Shown here: one piece after another, positions 23,085-33,461 of the stretch
Position numbering within the stretch: position 1 is the stretch's first letter
Layout of the letters: every line of letters begins with the position of its first letter
From: Chrysoporthe austroafricana
Taxonomy: Eukaryota; Ascomycota; Sordariomycetes; Diaporthales; Cryphonectriaceae
Assembly (NCBI GenBank): GCA_001051155.2
Contig: JYIP02000009.1
Span: 1,426,001-1,490,000, forward strand
Length of the DNA stretch: 64,000 nt
Direction of reading: 5' to 3'
The notes under the pieces: model-generated
What the model saw: the letters and a program-made list of their open reading frames with translations, nothing else
The model's database searches: none
What the model was told of the DNA's origin: nothing
Program-made: the position numbers and the translations under genes

Positions 23085-24135
23085 ATGGCGGAAGTTGTCG
23101 GAAAACACCACTGTGATCAACCAAGCACCAGCCTGGCCAGCTGGCGCCAGGTCGCCAAGGAAATTCAACCAGTTCTGGCCAAGCTGGGCAACATCCCCAT
23201 CGAGGAAGAGGAGGAGGACGATAGCCCTCAAGCCAGAACCCCGCGGATACCAGCCCGCCGCCCCCGTACCATCTTCGAGGAGGACCTCGAAGATGTATTT
23301 GCCCAGCCGTCCCGCCGCGTCGCCCGGGCCCAAGGAGGCCATATTGTTACCGCCAGTGGGTCGCCCAATTCCGCCGTATATACGCCGCTCGAGCATAAGG
23401 GGCCGGCCAACTTCAACAAAGTTTCGCACGGAATCCAAGGCCACCCTTTCCCAACAGGTCCTATATTATAAAACACTGGCCTGTTTCCTCGGGCAATACA
23501 AGGTTAACGTGGCTGTTTTCGGCTGGGGAGGCAACTTGGTGACCAGTCTCCCGGTCACTCACAATACTACGGTCAAAACCAGGGATAGGATTTTCAAATT
23601 CGTCCATATCGAGGATGGCCATACGATCACTTATTACCTCCCACTCAGTATGGGCGTCTGGTTGTACAAAGTAATCGCCGCGCTGGAAGTCATGGGCCGA
23701 GAGGCTCTGACCCGCTATATGAATCTCCATTTCATTATGTCGAACATTTTCGGCTTCCATACCGATTATTCAGCCTGCAAGACCTTCCGTAACGAGGACT
23801 CGACCCCTAACTTTCAGGAAACCTGGACGCATTGGGCCTTGGCCTATAAAGACGTGGTTTCGGTTGCTGCTATCAAGCAGTGCTAACGGTGCCTGCTCGG
23901 CGTCCATAACTACCTGCAGACCCACGGGGTCATCAAGGCTTTCCTCCTCAGCAAGACGGACCACGCCCGCCTCGCTGAATTCGTCACCGACGAGGAGATC
24001 GAGGCCGCATTCGAGCAGGACGATCAACTGAGGTTGGAAGCATCCATGCCCACGTATACGTTGAAGTATCCCACGGGGCTTCCCGCCCTTCGTAAATCCT
24101 CCTCGTCGACAGCGGACAAAGTCTCAATGCTATGA
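23085..24135 (+). pseudogene. Broken ORF of unknown family (frameshift and internal stop)
   Basis: A reading frame starts at the ATG at 23085 (MAEVVGKHHCDQPSTSLASW), passes an acidic stretch (IEEEEEDD) and an Arg/Pro-rich segment, and closes at 23469. The frame one base further on takes over between about 23400 and 23460 and encodes a globular-looking segment (QQVLYYKTLACFLGQYKVN, then GWGGNLVTSLPVTHNTTVK). It is interrupted by TAA at 23884-23886 and continues in frame (RCLLGVHNYLQTHG) to a TGA at 24133. So one coding unit of about 350 residues appears broken by one frame change and one stop. The stop could be a CAA-to-TAA change, the type made by repeat-induced point mutation. I do not recognise the protein; a gag-like or host relic are both possible. 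Confidence 0.4.
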
Positions 24136-24543
24136 CAGATTATGATATGAGAAATAATACACACATAGAACAGGCAATTGAAAAAGGCTGTCGCTAAGCA
24201 CTGTACGATAAAGCAGTTTTGCGGAGAGAGGCGACAACACCGAAGTCTTGCAGGGTGGTTTGTGTGAACTGTGCTTCTAGAACTTCATCTTAGAATGGAG
24301 AAAGAAACCATATTTAGATGATCCCGGCGACTTAGAGGAGCTCACCGTGATGAAGACTTTCGTTAGGATTGAGCGGGTTTTGTATCAGAGAATGGTACGT
24401 TTCTAGATGCTATGATTCTGAGAGGCTCTTGTTTCATTCCTATGCCGAGATGAAATTTTTGATTTGACACTCCTAAAAGTCCAACGTTTATGAATCTAAG
24501 AAGATACTACGACACGACTACTACGAATAGTGGTGTCCTGCAT
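24136..24543. other. Spacer, nothing seen
   Basis: About 400 bp of AT-richer sequence after the broken ORF and before the stop codon of the carotenoid oxygenase gene. It contains the latter's 3' untranslated region; no gene is visible. Confidence 0.3.
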
Positions 24544-26295
24544 TCACTGCCCGTTGCTACCGTTCTGTCCGTTCGTTTGGCCGTTCGCACGATCTTTCTG
24601 CCACGGTAACGGCTCCGTAGCAATCTTGACTGGACCGACATCACCGACCTCAGCATCCCTATGCCTCTGCCACGCCTCAATATCCCGATGATCCACGAAG
24701 TTGCCGTGCAAGCCAAGCTTTAGCTTCAGCGGCAGATGCAGCACCGCAAGGGGTCCCTGGGCCAAATTCTGCGCGTCAAAAATGGCCACATCATTCCGCA
24801 GCACATCCAGATGGTTCATCAGGACAATGAGGTAGCCCTCGCCCTCGCCACCGCCATCCTTTGGGATAAAAGCCGGCTCCTGGAAGGTGATCGTCGGTCC
24901 TGCGAAGAAGACATCTTCCTTACCCTTCGCAAGCGGGTTGTCAAGGTCCCAGACATAATGACCTAGGCAGTTGAACAGGCCGCCGGCAGGTGGGCCACAC
25001 TTGGCGAAGTCGTACGGGCGGGTAGGGTCGACTCTGATGAGCCAGAAATGCTTGTACTTCTTGGTCACCCAGCGGTCATCGATGCGGCTAAACTCTCCGT
25101 TGGTGGGCCAGGCAAAGGCGGGCGTGATGCGTGTATTGGTCTTCGCCTTGGGATCCAGGATCCATCGCGTCGTCGGGCTGGTGAGCTTGTTGGGCTGACG
25201 TACCACTCCCTCCGGTACAGGGTCCGGAGGCCACCAGAAGAAAACGTTGCCATCGGCCACCGTGAGGTCTACGACAACATTGCCTTCTTCGTTCTCGTAG
25301 CAGCCTGCGACGTGACCTTGGAAGGCTGCGAGAGGTCAGTGTCATCCATCATAGAGGCCACGGAGAGACCCACCATTGTCAGCTCTGAACCAAATGATGT
25401 CCTCGCTCTTCCCTCCCCGTCTCGGCACCAAGCCATACCACTGGTCCTCATTTGGATCCCAAGCGAACTTCTCCCCACCACTCTTCATCCTATCGACATT
25501 TACCTTCAACGGTGTCAGCGGCAGCACGACATAGTTCTTACTCAAGCCCATATCGTGAATCATGCCCGCAAACGGTGCCTTGTACCACGCCTCCTCCGTC
25601 TTCTTGCCGTCCGCATTGACCGTCCATACGGCGACATCCAGGCTCCCGTCAGCCCCATCGCCGCCCGCCTCATACGCAAAACATATCATCTCCCCGGTCT
25701 CAGGATCGAACTTCGGGTGCGCCGTGAACGTCGGCGCCTTGATCTGGCCCTCGAAGTCATACCGGCCCAGCGTCTCGAGCGTAACAGGGTCCATCGCGAA
25801 CGGTGGCCCGTCCTCCTTGGTCGCGAGCAGCATCCCCCGCCAGAACGTGATGTTGGTGTTGCTCGCGGTGCGGATCACGCCCTTCACCGTCTCGTTGTCC
25901 GTCCAGGGGTTCCGGTACCGCCCGAACAGGCTGCGGCGCGCTGCTGTCTCGGCCTTGTACCTATCCGTTTGGACATACCGCTGCTTCAGGTCGGCATGGC
26001 CACCTGCGATCCGTATCGCCGTCACGGCGCCATCGCCGTTGAAGTGGATGTCATCTTCAAACAGCGGAGGGAAGCGATGATCCGGCTGAATACGGTAGAA
26101 GGTCCCATTGATGTCCTTGGGGATGGTGCCACTCACTTCGAGGTCGAACACGTCGCCTTCGAAGCGCGAGGGATGGTTCATCCCCCTAAACACGTCCGTG
26201 TCCGGGAAGGTTGTCGCGTCGCCCGGCTTGGCGAGCTTTCCGGACACATAGCCGGGCCGCTTAACGGCGGGAGCGAGGTCGAAGATGTGCGCCAT
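24544..26295 (-). CDS. Carotenoid oxygenase family, lignostilbene dioxygenase type
   Basis: Two exons, 26295-25374 and 25325-24544, around a 48-nt intron (donor GTGGGT, acceptor CTCGCAG), giving 567 residues. The whole protein is a carotenoid cleavage dioxygenase (RPE65-like) beta propeller. The four iron-binding histidines are visible: His193 (TAHPKFD), His247 (GMIHDMG), His312 ([10 protein letters not shown]) and His514 (GLHGNF). [14 protein letters not shown] near residue 64 is the typical fungal start of the fold. The resemblance is to the fungal CAO-1 branch that splits stilbenes such as resveratrol or lignin-derived stilbenes, rather than to the torulene-cleaving CAO-2 branch; this is a judgement from the motif context, not a tree. 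There is no signal peptide, so it is probably cytosolic. The Gly/Asn/Gln-rich C-terminal tail is unusual. It is divergent from the SnoaL-like gene. Confidence 0.9.
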
Positions 26296-27206
26296 GGTGG
26301 CAGTTTAGCAAATATGAGAAGCAGCTCACGAAGCTGCAGTCAGATTGTCACGGGCTAGCCCTCTTCTGGAGGTAGATCAATTTATAGCCAGATTGGTGCG
26401 CATATCCGGCACGCAGAATGCGCATTTCTCCGTTACAATCTCCCTCGCCGCGCCTACTCGGATTATTCCGAGGACCCGAGCTCGGCAAATAGTCCGGTAA
26501 CAGTACGTGATGTTGAAAGGGAAGCGCTTGTGACCAGACTTGCGCCGGTCGGCTCATCCGGGGTTCTCCCCAGTGCACACCGCCCAGCTCAAGCCAGCAT
26601 CAGCTAATGAGCGTTTCGATTATATTACAACGAAGGGCGGGGACACAGTCTATTGAGACGAAGCTCAGAATCAGGCCCCGCTGTGTGGATGCTGGGATTA
26701 ACTATACTCTGACGAAGCTACTACGAGTAATCTGTCCACAAGGACGCAACGGGTGCAATCGTTAACTCCGCGGCAAGTGGGTGAAGTCCCTTAATATAGG
26801 GCTAATCAGCCAGTTGCCCTATGATTCTCTGGTCATCGAGACTGTTAAAGGTCCACCTCAGGCAGAAGAGACCAAGTATTGTAATTATTATGGACTGAAT
26901 TGACGGCTTTTGGGGGCGGCTAGGAGGATATGCACCAGCCGCTGTACCGCATTAGATCGTCCTAAGGAATGAGGAATGCGGGGACCCCACATTACGACTC
27001 TACTTGGACATGCGGCAGTTCATGTTAATAACAAGATGTTACAATCTGGAGGCCGAGGATATATTCTCCGCACCTGGACGGTCACACAATAGATTATCAG
27101 CGGGGTGCTGACAAGATAGACGCCTTGAAATCATCACTCAAGCACTTGGATCTTAGAGCGTTCCCTGTACTAGACGAGGAAACGCAACGTTATTGAAACT
27201 GCTAAC
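26296..27206. promoter_or_regulatory. Shared divergent promoter region
   Basis: 911 bp between the start codons of the carotenoid oxygenase (minus) and the SnoaL-like gene (plus). No open frame is credible. The spacing would allow shared control, but no named binding site was identified. Confidence 0.35.
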
Positions 27207-28270
27207 ATGGAAAACGAACTCGCTCAACTCAAACATCAAGTCGCTGCCCTGCAGAAGGAAGTGACTCGTATTTCAGGTATTCTCGAACTCTCAACAGCAT
27301 CCGACTCGTGAACAACAACACTGACAGGGAAGTCCGCAGACGAGTCAGAAATCCGGAAGACACACTTCAAATACGGCTACTACCTCGACAAATGTCTCTA
27401 CAATGAGGTGCGTGCCGGCTCGCAGTCCTCGTCGCTCCCGGCCCAGCGTTACTAACGGAAACCAGGTCGTCGACCTCTTCTCCGACCACCCAGACACCTA
27501 CGTGGAGTTTCTCGGGTCGCGGTACCGAGGCAAAGAGGGCGTCAAGCGCCTCTACCAGGGCCGCTTCCAGCAGTACTTCGTAAAGGGGCGAAATGGGCCA
27601 ATCCACGGCTTCCTGCTGGACCACGCCATGATGCAGGACATCGTAGACGTGGACCCGAGCGGCACCCATGCGTGGGTCCGGATGCGGGCGCTGATGTCTG
27701 CGGGCACGCACGACAGCATCAAGGACATCCACCCTCGCGGCCACGTACAGTGGTGGGAGGGAGGCGTCTACGAGAACGAGTACATCAAGGAGGGCGGGAT
27801 CTGGAAGCTTTTTCGGTATCGGTATTTCCCGTTCTGGCACGGTGAGTCTGCCCACGAAAAGAGAAAATACCCATCCAGCATCTCGTGGATCTGCTGTGCT
27901 GACACCGAACACAGGCGAGTTCGAGAGCGGCTGGTCTCACACCAAGGAGAACTATGTGCCCTGGCCCACAAAGACCTATCCAGAGGATCCTTTCGGCCCG
28001 GATGAGATCCTCGAGCAAAAGATGCTCTGGCCTGACACCCGCGTCGTTCCCTTCCACTACCCTCACCCCGTGACCGGAAAGAAGATCAACGATGATGATC
28101 TCCGCGCTCCCGGCTGGGGCCAGGACGTCTCCACTTCGGAGAAGCCCTTGACGCTTCAGCTGCCTGATGGCCAGAAGCGGGAGGGCGCGACAGAGGGGAT
28201 CATCGAAAGCAATCCGGGGACGAAGATCCTGCCGGAGCTATTGCAAAACAAGGTCGCTAATGGGGCTTAA
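27207..28270 (+). CDS. SnoaL/NTF2-like fold protein
   Basis: Four exons: 27207-27276, 27328-27407, 27466-27841, 27915-28270; introns of 51, 58 and 73 nt, the second with branch ACTAAC; 293 residues. The N-terminus is a short helix (MENELAQLKHQVAALQKEV, heptad-like). IRKTHFKYGYYLDKCLYNEV leads into an NTF2-like (SnoaL_4) cone fold: VVDLFSDHPDTYVEFLGSRY, then HAWVRMRALMSAGTHDS and GHVQWWEGGVYENEY. About 100 residues of extension follow (WPDTRVVPFHYPHPVTGKK onward). Proteins with this fold include polyketide cyclases and bile-acid dehydratase-like enzymes; many fungal members have no assigned reaction. Divergent pairing with a stilbene-type oxygenase suggests use of an aromatic substrate, which is inference only. 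There is no signal peptide. Confidence 0.85.
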
Positions 28271-28630
28271 GGCCGCTGGGGACGAAGTCACTGCTTTTCA
28301 TCCGTCTAGAACGGCATGATTATACATAACGACTGTCTTTCGCATTGATTTTCATAAGTATTACGCATACGGTTCTTATACTACTACCTGTTACACGAAA
28401 CGGATTGATAGGTTCGAGCCGCGGCCTGCATTGAAGACTACCTAAGTGGTTATAGTAGTACGAGATAAGAAAGGTTTCCATGCCCTCAAATCTGCCAAGC
28501 GAGTGCAGTGCGTCAATATTTTCCGTTGCCAGGCTTCGCAAGCGGTAGGTGTATGTTGGATACATGCTCTACCGTCGTGCGCACCAGCCAGCCGCCTCTG
28601 TCATCTCGCCTAGCTGCGCACAGCAGGTGC
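28271..28630. other. Convergent spacer, nothing seen
   Basis: 360 bp between the ends of the SnoaL-like gene and the small secreted protein gene. It should hold both 3' untranslated regions; no gene or repeat is visible. Confidence 0.3.
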
Positions 28631-28945
28631 TTAGCAGTAGAAGAGCCACGAGCCGCCCGTGCTGGGGAAGTTCTGGCACCCGTCATCAGCGGCAGGGACC
28701 TCCTCCACGACGTTTTGGCAGTTGTTGTCGCTGTAGATCCACAGCGAGCACGCCTCGCTCTCGGTCCACCCAATTGAGGCACCTGTCTGTGTGTTGCAGT
28801 AGGTCGGAATGGAGCCAGAGAAGATCGTGTTGATAGGCTTGCCGCAGTCGCTGTAGTAGTACTCGGAGATAGAACCGGCCAGGACGGAGTTGGTTGCGGC
28901 GAGGAGGCCTAGGATGGGGGCGGCGAAGCTGGAGAGAGGGGCCAT
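28631..28945 (-). CDS. Small secreted cysteine-containing protein
   Basis: Single exon, 104 residues, from the ATG at 28945. MAPLSSFAAPILGLLAATNSVLA is a signal peptide. The mature part of about 80 residues holds six cysteines (DCGKP, TYCNT, EACSL, NNCQN, DGCQN and the C-terminal Cys), likely three disulfides. The open frame extends upstream to 29074, but that part lacks an ATG in good context and would bury the signal. A TATAAATA box lies about 200 bp upstream, and a GTAAGC ... TTAACCAG stretch near 29021-28980 could be an intron in the 5' leader. The family is not recognised; size, signal and cysteines are those of fungal effector candidates or other small secreted proteins. Confidence 0.7.
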   Translation of the reverse strand: MAPLSSFAAPILGLLAATNSVLAGSISEYYYSDCGKPINTIFSGSIPTYCNTQTGASIGWTESEACSLWIYSDNNCQNVVEEVPAADDGCQNFPSTGGSWLFYC

Positions 28946-29141
28946 TGTGTTGGATGGTGCTTCTGGATGATAGAGTACCTGGTTAACATAGGTCACAAGA
29001 GGTGAGGAAGAGAGGGGCTTACTGTTGAGATGGATGCTTCGTCCTATCGATTGGTACACTGGGATGCTTTGCAAAATCTGTCTGTGGAAGCTGCCTGGCT
29101 GGTGGGCTTGATGTGTAGTGTTTGCCGGGAGGCTCGAGTCA

Positions 29142-29149
29142 TATTTATA
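29142..29149 (-). promoter_or_regulatory. TATA box of the small secreted protein gene
   Basis: Reads TATAAATA on the minus strand, about 197 bp before the ATG at 28945. The long gap is explained if the leader carries an intron. Confidence 0.4.
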
Positions 29150-29266
29150 CCCGTCTTGAAGCTCGTTATTTCTTAGATCTTGTCTATGTGAGTAGCCCTC
29201 TGCAGCATCCTGTCTAGCTCATCCCTGCCTCGCAAATGGCTTCCTGTCTCCTTTCTCGAACTCAGA

Positions 29267-29690
29267 TTTTCTCCACAGACCTGCGAAGGCCATCGCATTT
29301 TCTTCTTGTTTTGTTGTCTTGATCATCCGTGACGTCAATATGAAAGAAGATTTAAAGTTTCAATAAGCATAGTAAATAAGCCTTTCTCCACAAGCATGTA
29401 AGACGACCGCACTTTCTTTCCATTTTCGGTATACGAAAGAAGCGTCCAAAGTGCAACGAGCATGGTGCTCATGACTTTTCCCGCATACTTGTAAAGACAT
29501 CACATTCCCTCCCCACTTTTGTGTCTTATTCATTTGTAATGCCAAATAATAGAAGTCTGGAAAGTCTAATAAGCACCACAGTCAAAACTTCCTCAGATGA
29601 CCTGTGAGACTATCGCATTCTTTTTTCCCCACTTTGGCTCCTTGATCGCCAATGCGAGAGAGGAGCCAAAACGTCTAATAAGCACAGCTG
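29267..29690. repeat. Four decayed tandem repeat units of about 91-115 bp
   Basis: Units begin near 29267, 29382, 29473 and 29587. Each follows the same order: a CTCCACA or CTTCCTCA-like start, a short GACCTG/GTAAGAC/GTAAAGAC part, a CATCGCATT or CACATTCC block, a T/C-rich block, then an AAAGT(C/T)...AATAAGCA block. The last block is clearest as GTCTAATAAGCAC at 29564-29576 and 29671-29683. They are diverged, so this is an old minisatellite. Confidence 0.55.
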
Positions 29691-30224
29691 ACTGCATACT
29701 ACCCATCTCTATGTTGGCCTCTTCTGATAGGTATTTCCATCTCACAAAGGATTCGCATCCGACGATCTACGGACTAAATAGTCCTTCGCCCTTAGCGCTG
29801 CACCCTGCCAAATTGTGCAGTCATCAGGATCGTGACAATCAATACGCATTCGGTGCGCTTCGGTCGGCGCTTGTAGCAGCTGAACGCCTCTTACTCCCTA
29901 CTTAACCCAATAGAAGCAAGATCGCAGCCTCGTCGCGGGGCTAGTCCGAGGTGTGCTCCGAGCCACCACGTCTCAATACACTCATGTGGTCATGAACGAA
30001 TGCAACTCTCCGTAAGCCAAATGAAGCATCGGTCGGCTTTCTGACGAAACTGTTGGTAGGACCATTTGGTTCTATGGTAGAAGGTAAACATCAGTGGGGG
30101 CCGCTTCAAGCCTCTCCAAGCGGGACAATGAGCGAGTCTCTCAACGGCTCGGCGGAACACCGTATACTGGTGACGGAGCGCAACGTTACTTGTTGATGTG
30201 GAACTTCCAAGACAGGGGAACTAT
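29691..30224. other. Spacer, nothing seen
   Basis: 534 bp between the tandem repeat and the stop codon of the purple acid phosphatase gene. No gene or clear repeat. Confidence 0.3.
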
Positions 30225-32207
30225 CTACGTCCTCTTCTTCAGGGTCAGGCTGTCTCCCACACTCCCGTCATCCCCCCTGATGTACGTCCACGTCAACTCC
30301 TCCGCGCTCTCCACCGTCAACTTGCCGAACCCATAGTGCTCGTCGTCCAGCTCCGCCGTGAAGTCCGCCCACGACTCGCCCTCGTCCAGGTAGCTGTGGC
30401 TCTCGATGTTGCCCGCGGCGCCGTTGATGATGTGCGTGATGCTCTTCCCGGGGTTCGTGTAGAAGGTGTTGTTGTCCACCACGCTCGCCTGGTCGATGGT
30501 GCCGTTGGCGCCGAGCGGGAAGAGCCGCTCGTACCAGTGGATGTGGCCCGAGAGGTAGAGGTCGACGCCGTACTCGAGGAAGACGCCCTCGAACGCCGCG
30601 CGGATGTACGTCTCGTAGCTCGAGACCTGCGTGCTGTACATGGGCCTGTGGCTCATGGCGATGACCCAGGGCGTCTTGGTCCTGTCGACGCTCTTGAGGT
30701 CGTTGACCAGCCACTGGTACTGCTCGTAGGCCGTGTTGTCGTTGATGTCGTTGTCCTCGATCTTGCCGAACGGGCCCGAGTCCGTGATGTAGGTCTCGTC
30801 GAGGGTCGGGTGCGTCTCGTTCGGGTTAGACCCCTCCTCGATGTCGCGCAGGAACGGCCACTCGGGGGAGTCGGCGTAGTCGGTCTCGCCGTCGATCGCG
30901 ATGAAGTGGGCGAGGCCGTAGTCGAATGAGTACCAGAAGTTGCCCACGCCGCCGGATTCGGGGCCGGGGGCGCGGAAGCGGTGTTGATAGGCGGTAAAAT
31001 TCCTGGGGTGTCTGTCAGACAAGTACCATTCTCACCGTTTCTTGGGGATAGGGAAGAAGGGCGGGGACTTACCGCTGGGACGGCGGGCAGCTGTAGTATG
31101 TCAGGTTCGTAGCCGGCGCCGTGGAGTTGGCCTCGTCGTTGTCCAGGTACGCCGTCAGGGGGTTGCCAGGGCCGTCATACTCGGCGCAGGCGGCCTCGTG
31201 GTTTCCCGGCAGGACCATGTACGGGACCTTGAGGGAGATGTTGTTCATCCACTGCTGCCACAGGTCCCAGTTGCTCTCGTAGATGACCGAGACGTCGCCG
31301 CCGAGCGGGCCGCCCTGGTTCGCGATCTCGCCCGCCGGCAGCGGCGTGTTGTAGCTCTCCGGGTAGTCGCCGGGCGGCAGCTCGCTGGAGGTGCCGTTGT
31401 AGCAGACGGGCCAGTCGTCCTCGCACGCCAGGACGCCGTCGTACCAGTCGTCGGCGTACGAGATGTCGCCGCCGTGCCACACGAAGCTGACGGAGCCGTT
31501 CAGGGAGTTCTGCAGCAGCTGCGCGTACGTGCCGTCGGCGTTGGTGTAGCCCATGTCGTTGACGACGGCGACGGTGAACGGCTTCGCGGTGCCTGCGGCG
31601 GGCGCAGTCTTGAAGCTCAGCACGTCGGACTGCGTGGTGCCGTTGGAGGCGGCGATCTGGTAGTAGTAGGTCGTGCCGGCCTTCAGGTCCTCGATCTGCA
31701 CGTCGTGGAAGTACTGACTGCACTGCGTGGCCGAGACCAGAGAGCAGGGAGGCGTGCGGTCGTAGCTGGGTGGATATCAGCTCACGTCGAAGATGCCTCC
31801 TCTCCCCCGGGGTGGACTCACGTAGTGGACTTGCCCTTCGCCATGCAGGTCAAGTTCTTGCCGAACTCGCCCCAGTAGACCGTAGGGTCCTCATCCAGGC
31901 CGAAGGGCGTCTGGAAGTGGACGTTGACGCCATTGGGGATGTACGACAGCGAGATGACGTTGATGTTGTTGGTCGGGTTCTCGCTCGCCGGCGTGACAGC
32001 CGGAGGCTCGACCAGGCGAGGAAAGCCGCTGCCCTTGACGCCCTCGACCGACGGGTCGACCCAGTCTCCCACGGGAATATCGGGGCCAGTGTAGGGATAC
32101 ACGGTGTCCACATCGCGAGCCTTCTTGTCGGCAGTCACAGTCGCGGGGGCCGGGGCGGCGGAGACAGCGGAGATGGCGCCCAGGAGCGCTGCTGCGGTGA
32201 CTCTCAT
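30225..32207 (-). CDS. Secreted purple acid phosphatase
   Basis: Three exons, 32207-31822, 31765-31073, 31002-30225, introns of 56 and 70 nt; 618 residues. The signal peptide is MRVTAAALLGAISAVSA. An N-terminal fibronectin-III-like domain (about 70-185; NVISLSYIPNGVNVHFQTPF, TTYYYQIAA) precedes the metallophosphatase domain. All metal-binding motifs are visible: Asp199 (VVNDMGY), GDISYAD (228-234, Asp229 and Tyr232), GNHE (316-319), His478 (AMSHRP) and GHIHWYER (512-519). The Tyr is the ligand that gives these Fe enzymes their colour. Several N-x-S/T sites fit secretion. It should release phosphate from organic esters at acid pH outside the cell, as known for Aspergillus secreted purple acid phosphatases. 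The coding sequence is markedly GC-rich. Confidence 0.95.
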
Positions 32208-33461
32208 CTTGACGACGGCGGCGAGGCTGGCGCAGGAGGGATGGGTGAGCAGGTCGCTGCCGGGCGGGAGCGACGGGACGCCATCGTCAGGGCCGGCAGC
32301 ACCATTTATACCTGCCCAACAGCGTCCTCACCGTCGCGGCGTCGCATCAGGAAAGTCGGCAAGCAACTCTGATGATCGGCAGAGCCGGCCTGCATTAGGC
32401 CCGGCGGAGCGTAGGATTCTGGCGGGGAGCCTCGCGCCAATGGCAGGCCTCAGCTGCATCACGACCGTGGGGCGAGCACGGTGGGCCGCGCGGGCGATTG
32501 TAATTGCTTCTGCGACCATTGGCCGGCCGGTGAGAAGGGCGGGCGGGCGCGCCCTTGCCTGCGCTATCACCAACCACGTCGTCGATGCTGGGCCATGTGC
32601 AAGGGGCCCGCCGGCTACGGCCCAGCGACCTGCTCAACCGGGCTTAGCCTGCTGCGGTAATCGACAGGCCCGTTCTGGCAGTTATCTTCTCGCGTCCTGC
32701 CTGCTCCACGCTCGGTGAGCGCCAGATCGACGCAGCGGATCCCAGACAGAGACGTTGAGAAGGGGCTCGATCTTCTAGAAGCCTGGAGCCAAGAGATGTC
32801 GCTGCAGGAACGATCTCCACCTTGGCATGCAGGATGTGAATGTTTGATGGTTCTACTACATAGTACTATAGTGCTATAGTGCTATAGTATGCTCGAAAGT
32901 CTAGCCTGACACTGCAGATGGAGCTGATACCTGTGCCCCCCTGGTAAAGCCACCCCAGCCCCCCTACGTCACAGAAACGGGATCTTTTCACGAACAGCGG
33001 CTGAAATCATCGGTGCTATTACTGCCTAGCTACCTGGAGGCTGCTTCCATGAAACCCGAGGCTTGGCTATCATATACCCAGCTGACACCCCTGGGCCTAC
33101 TTGAGCTCTCAGTCTGGCGTCGTGAGGCCGCCAGAGGGTGTGTGGTGTTTCTCAGCGGATCGTCCGGATCGCCACCTCTTCGGACCAACCACTGTCATGC
33201 TGCCGTGCCAAAATCAAAAAGAGGGTTCGTCGAAAGACCCTCTATCTAAGTAGTTTACAGGCTCGAGGAATATGGCTGTGTCGAAGCATGCTCCAGCTGT
33301 CAATGGAGACCGGAAACAGTGCCCCCCTACGTGAGGCGATCATCTAGATGGATCGACTTCGGTAGGTCTGCGTCTCTCTGGCCCGAGGGTCTGCCCTCGT
33401 TCCTGAACCCGTTGGTGCTTCCCGTGAGCTGCTCACCGGCAATGACAGCTGCAGTGATCAC
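32208..33461. other. Intergenic, promoter of the phosphatase gene
   Basis: 1.25 kb without a credible gene. A short tandem repeat is at 32866-32889 and a TTATA-like stretch on the minus strand lies about 100 bp upstream of the phosphatase ATG (TATAAATGG at about 32310-32318). Confidence 0.4.
32866..32889. repeat. 8-bp tandem repeat, three units
   Basis: CTATAGTG, CTATAGTG, CTATAGTA in direct tandem. A tiny microsatellite of no known role. Confidence 0.8.

Noticed and set aside
25048..26358. 436-codon plus-strand frame
   Set aside because: Antisense shadow of the carotenoid oxygenase, which has all four iron histidines.
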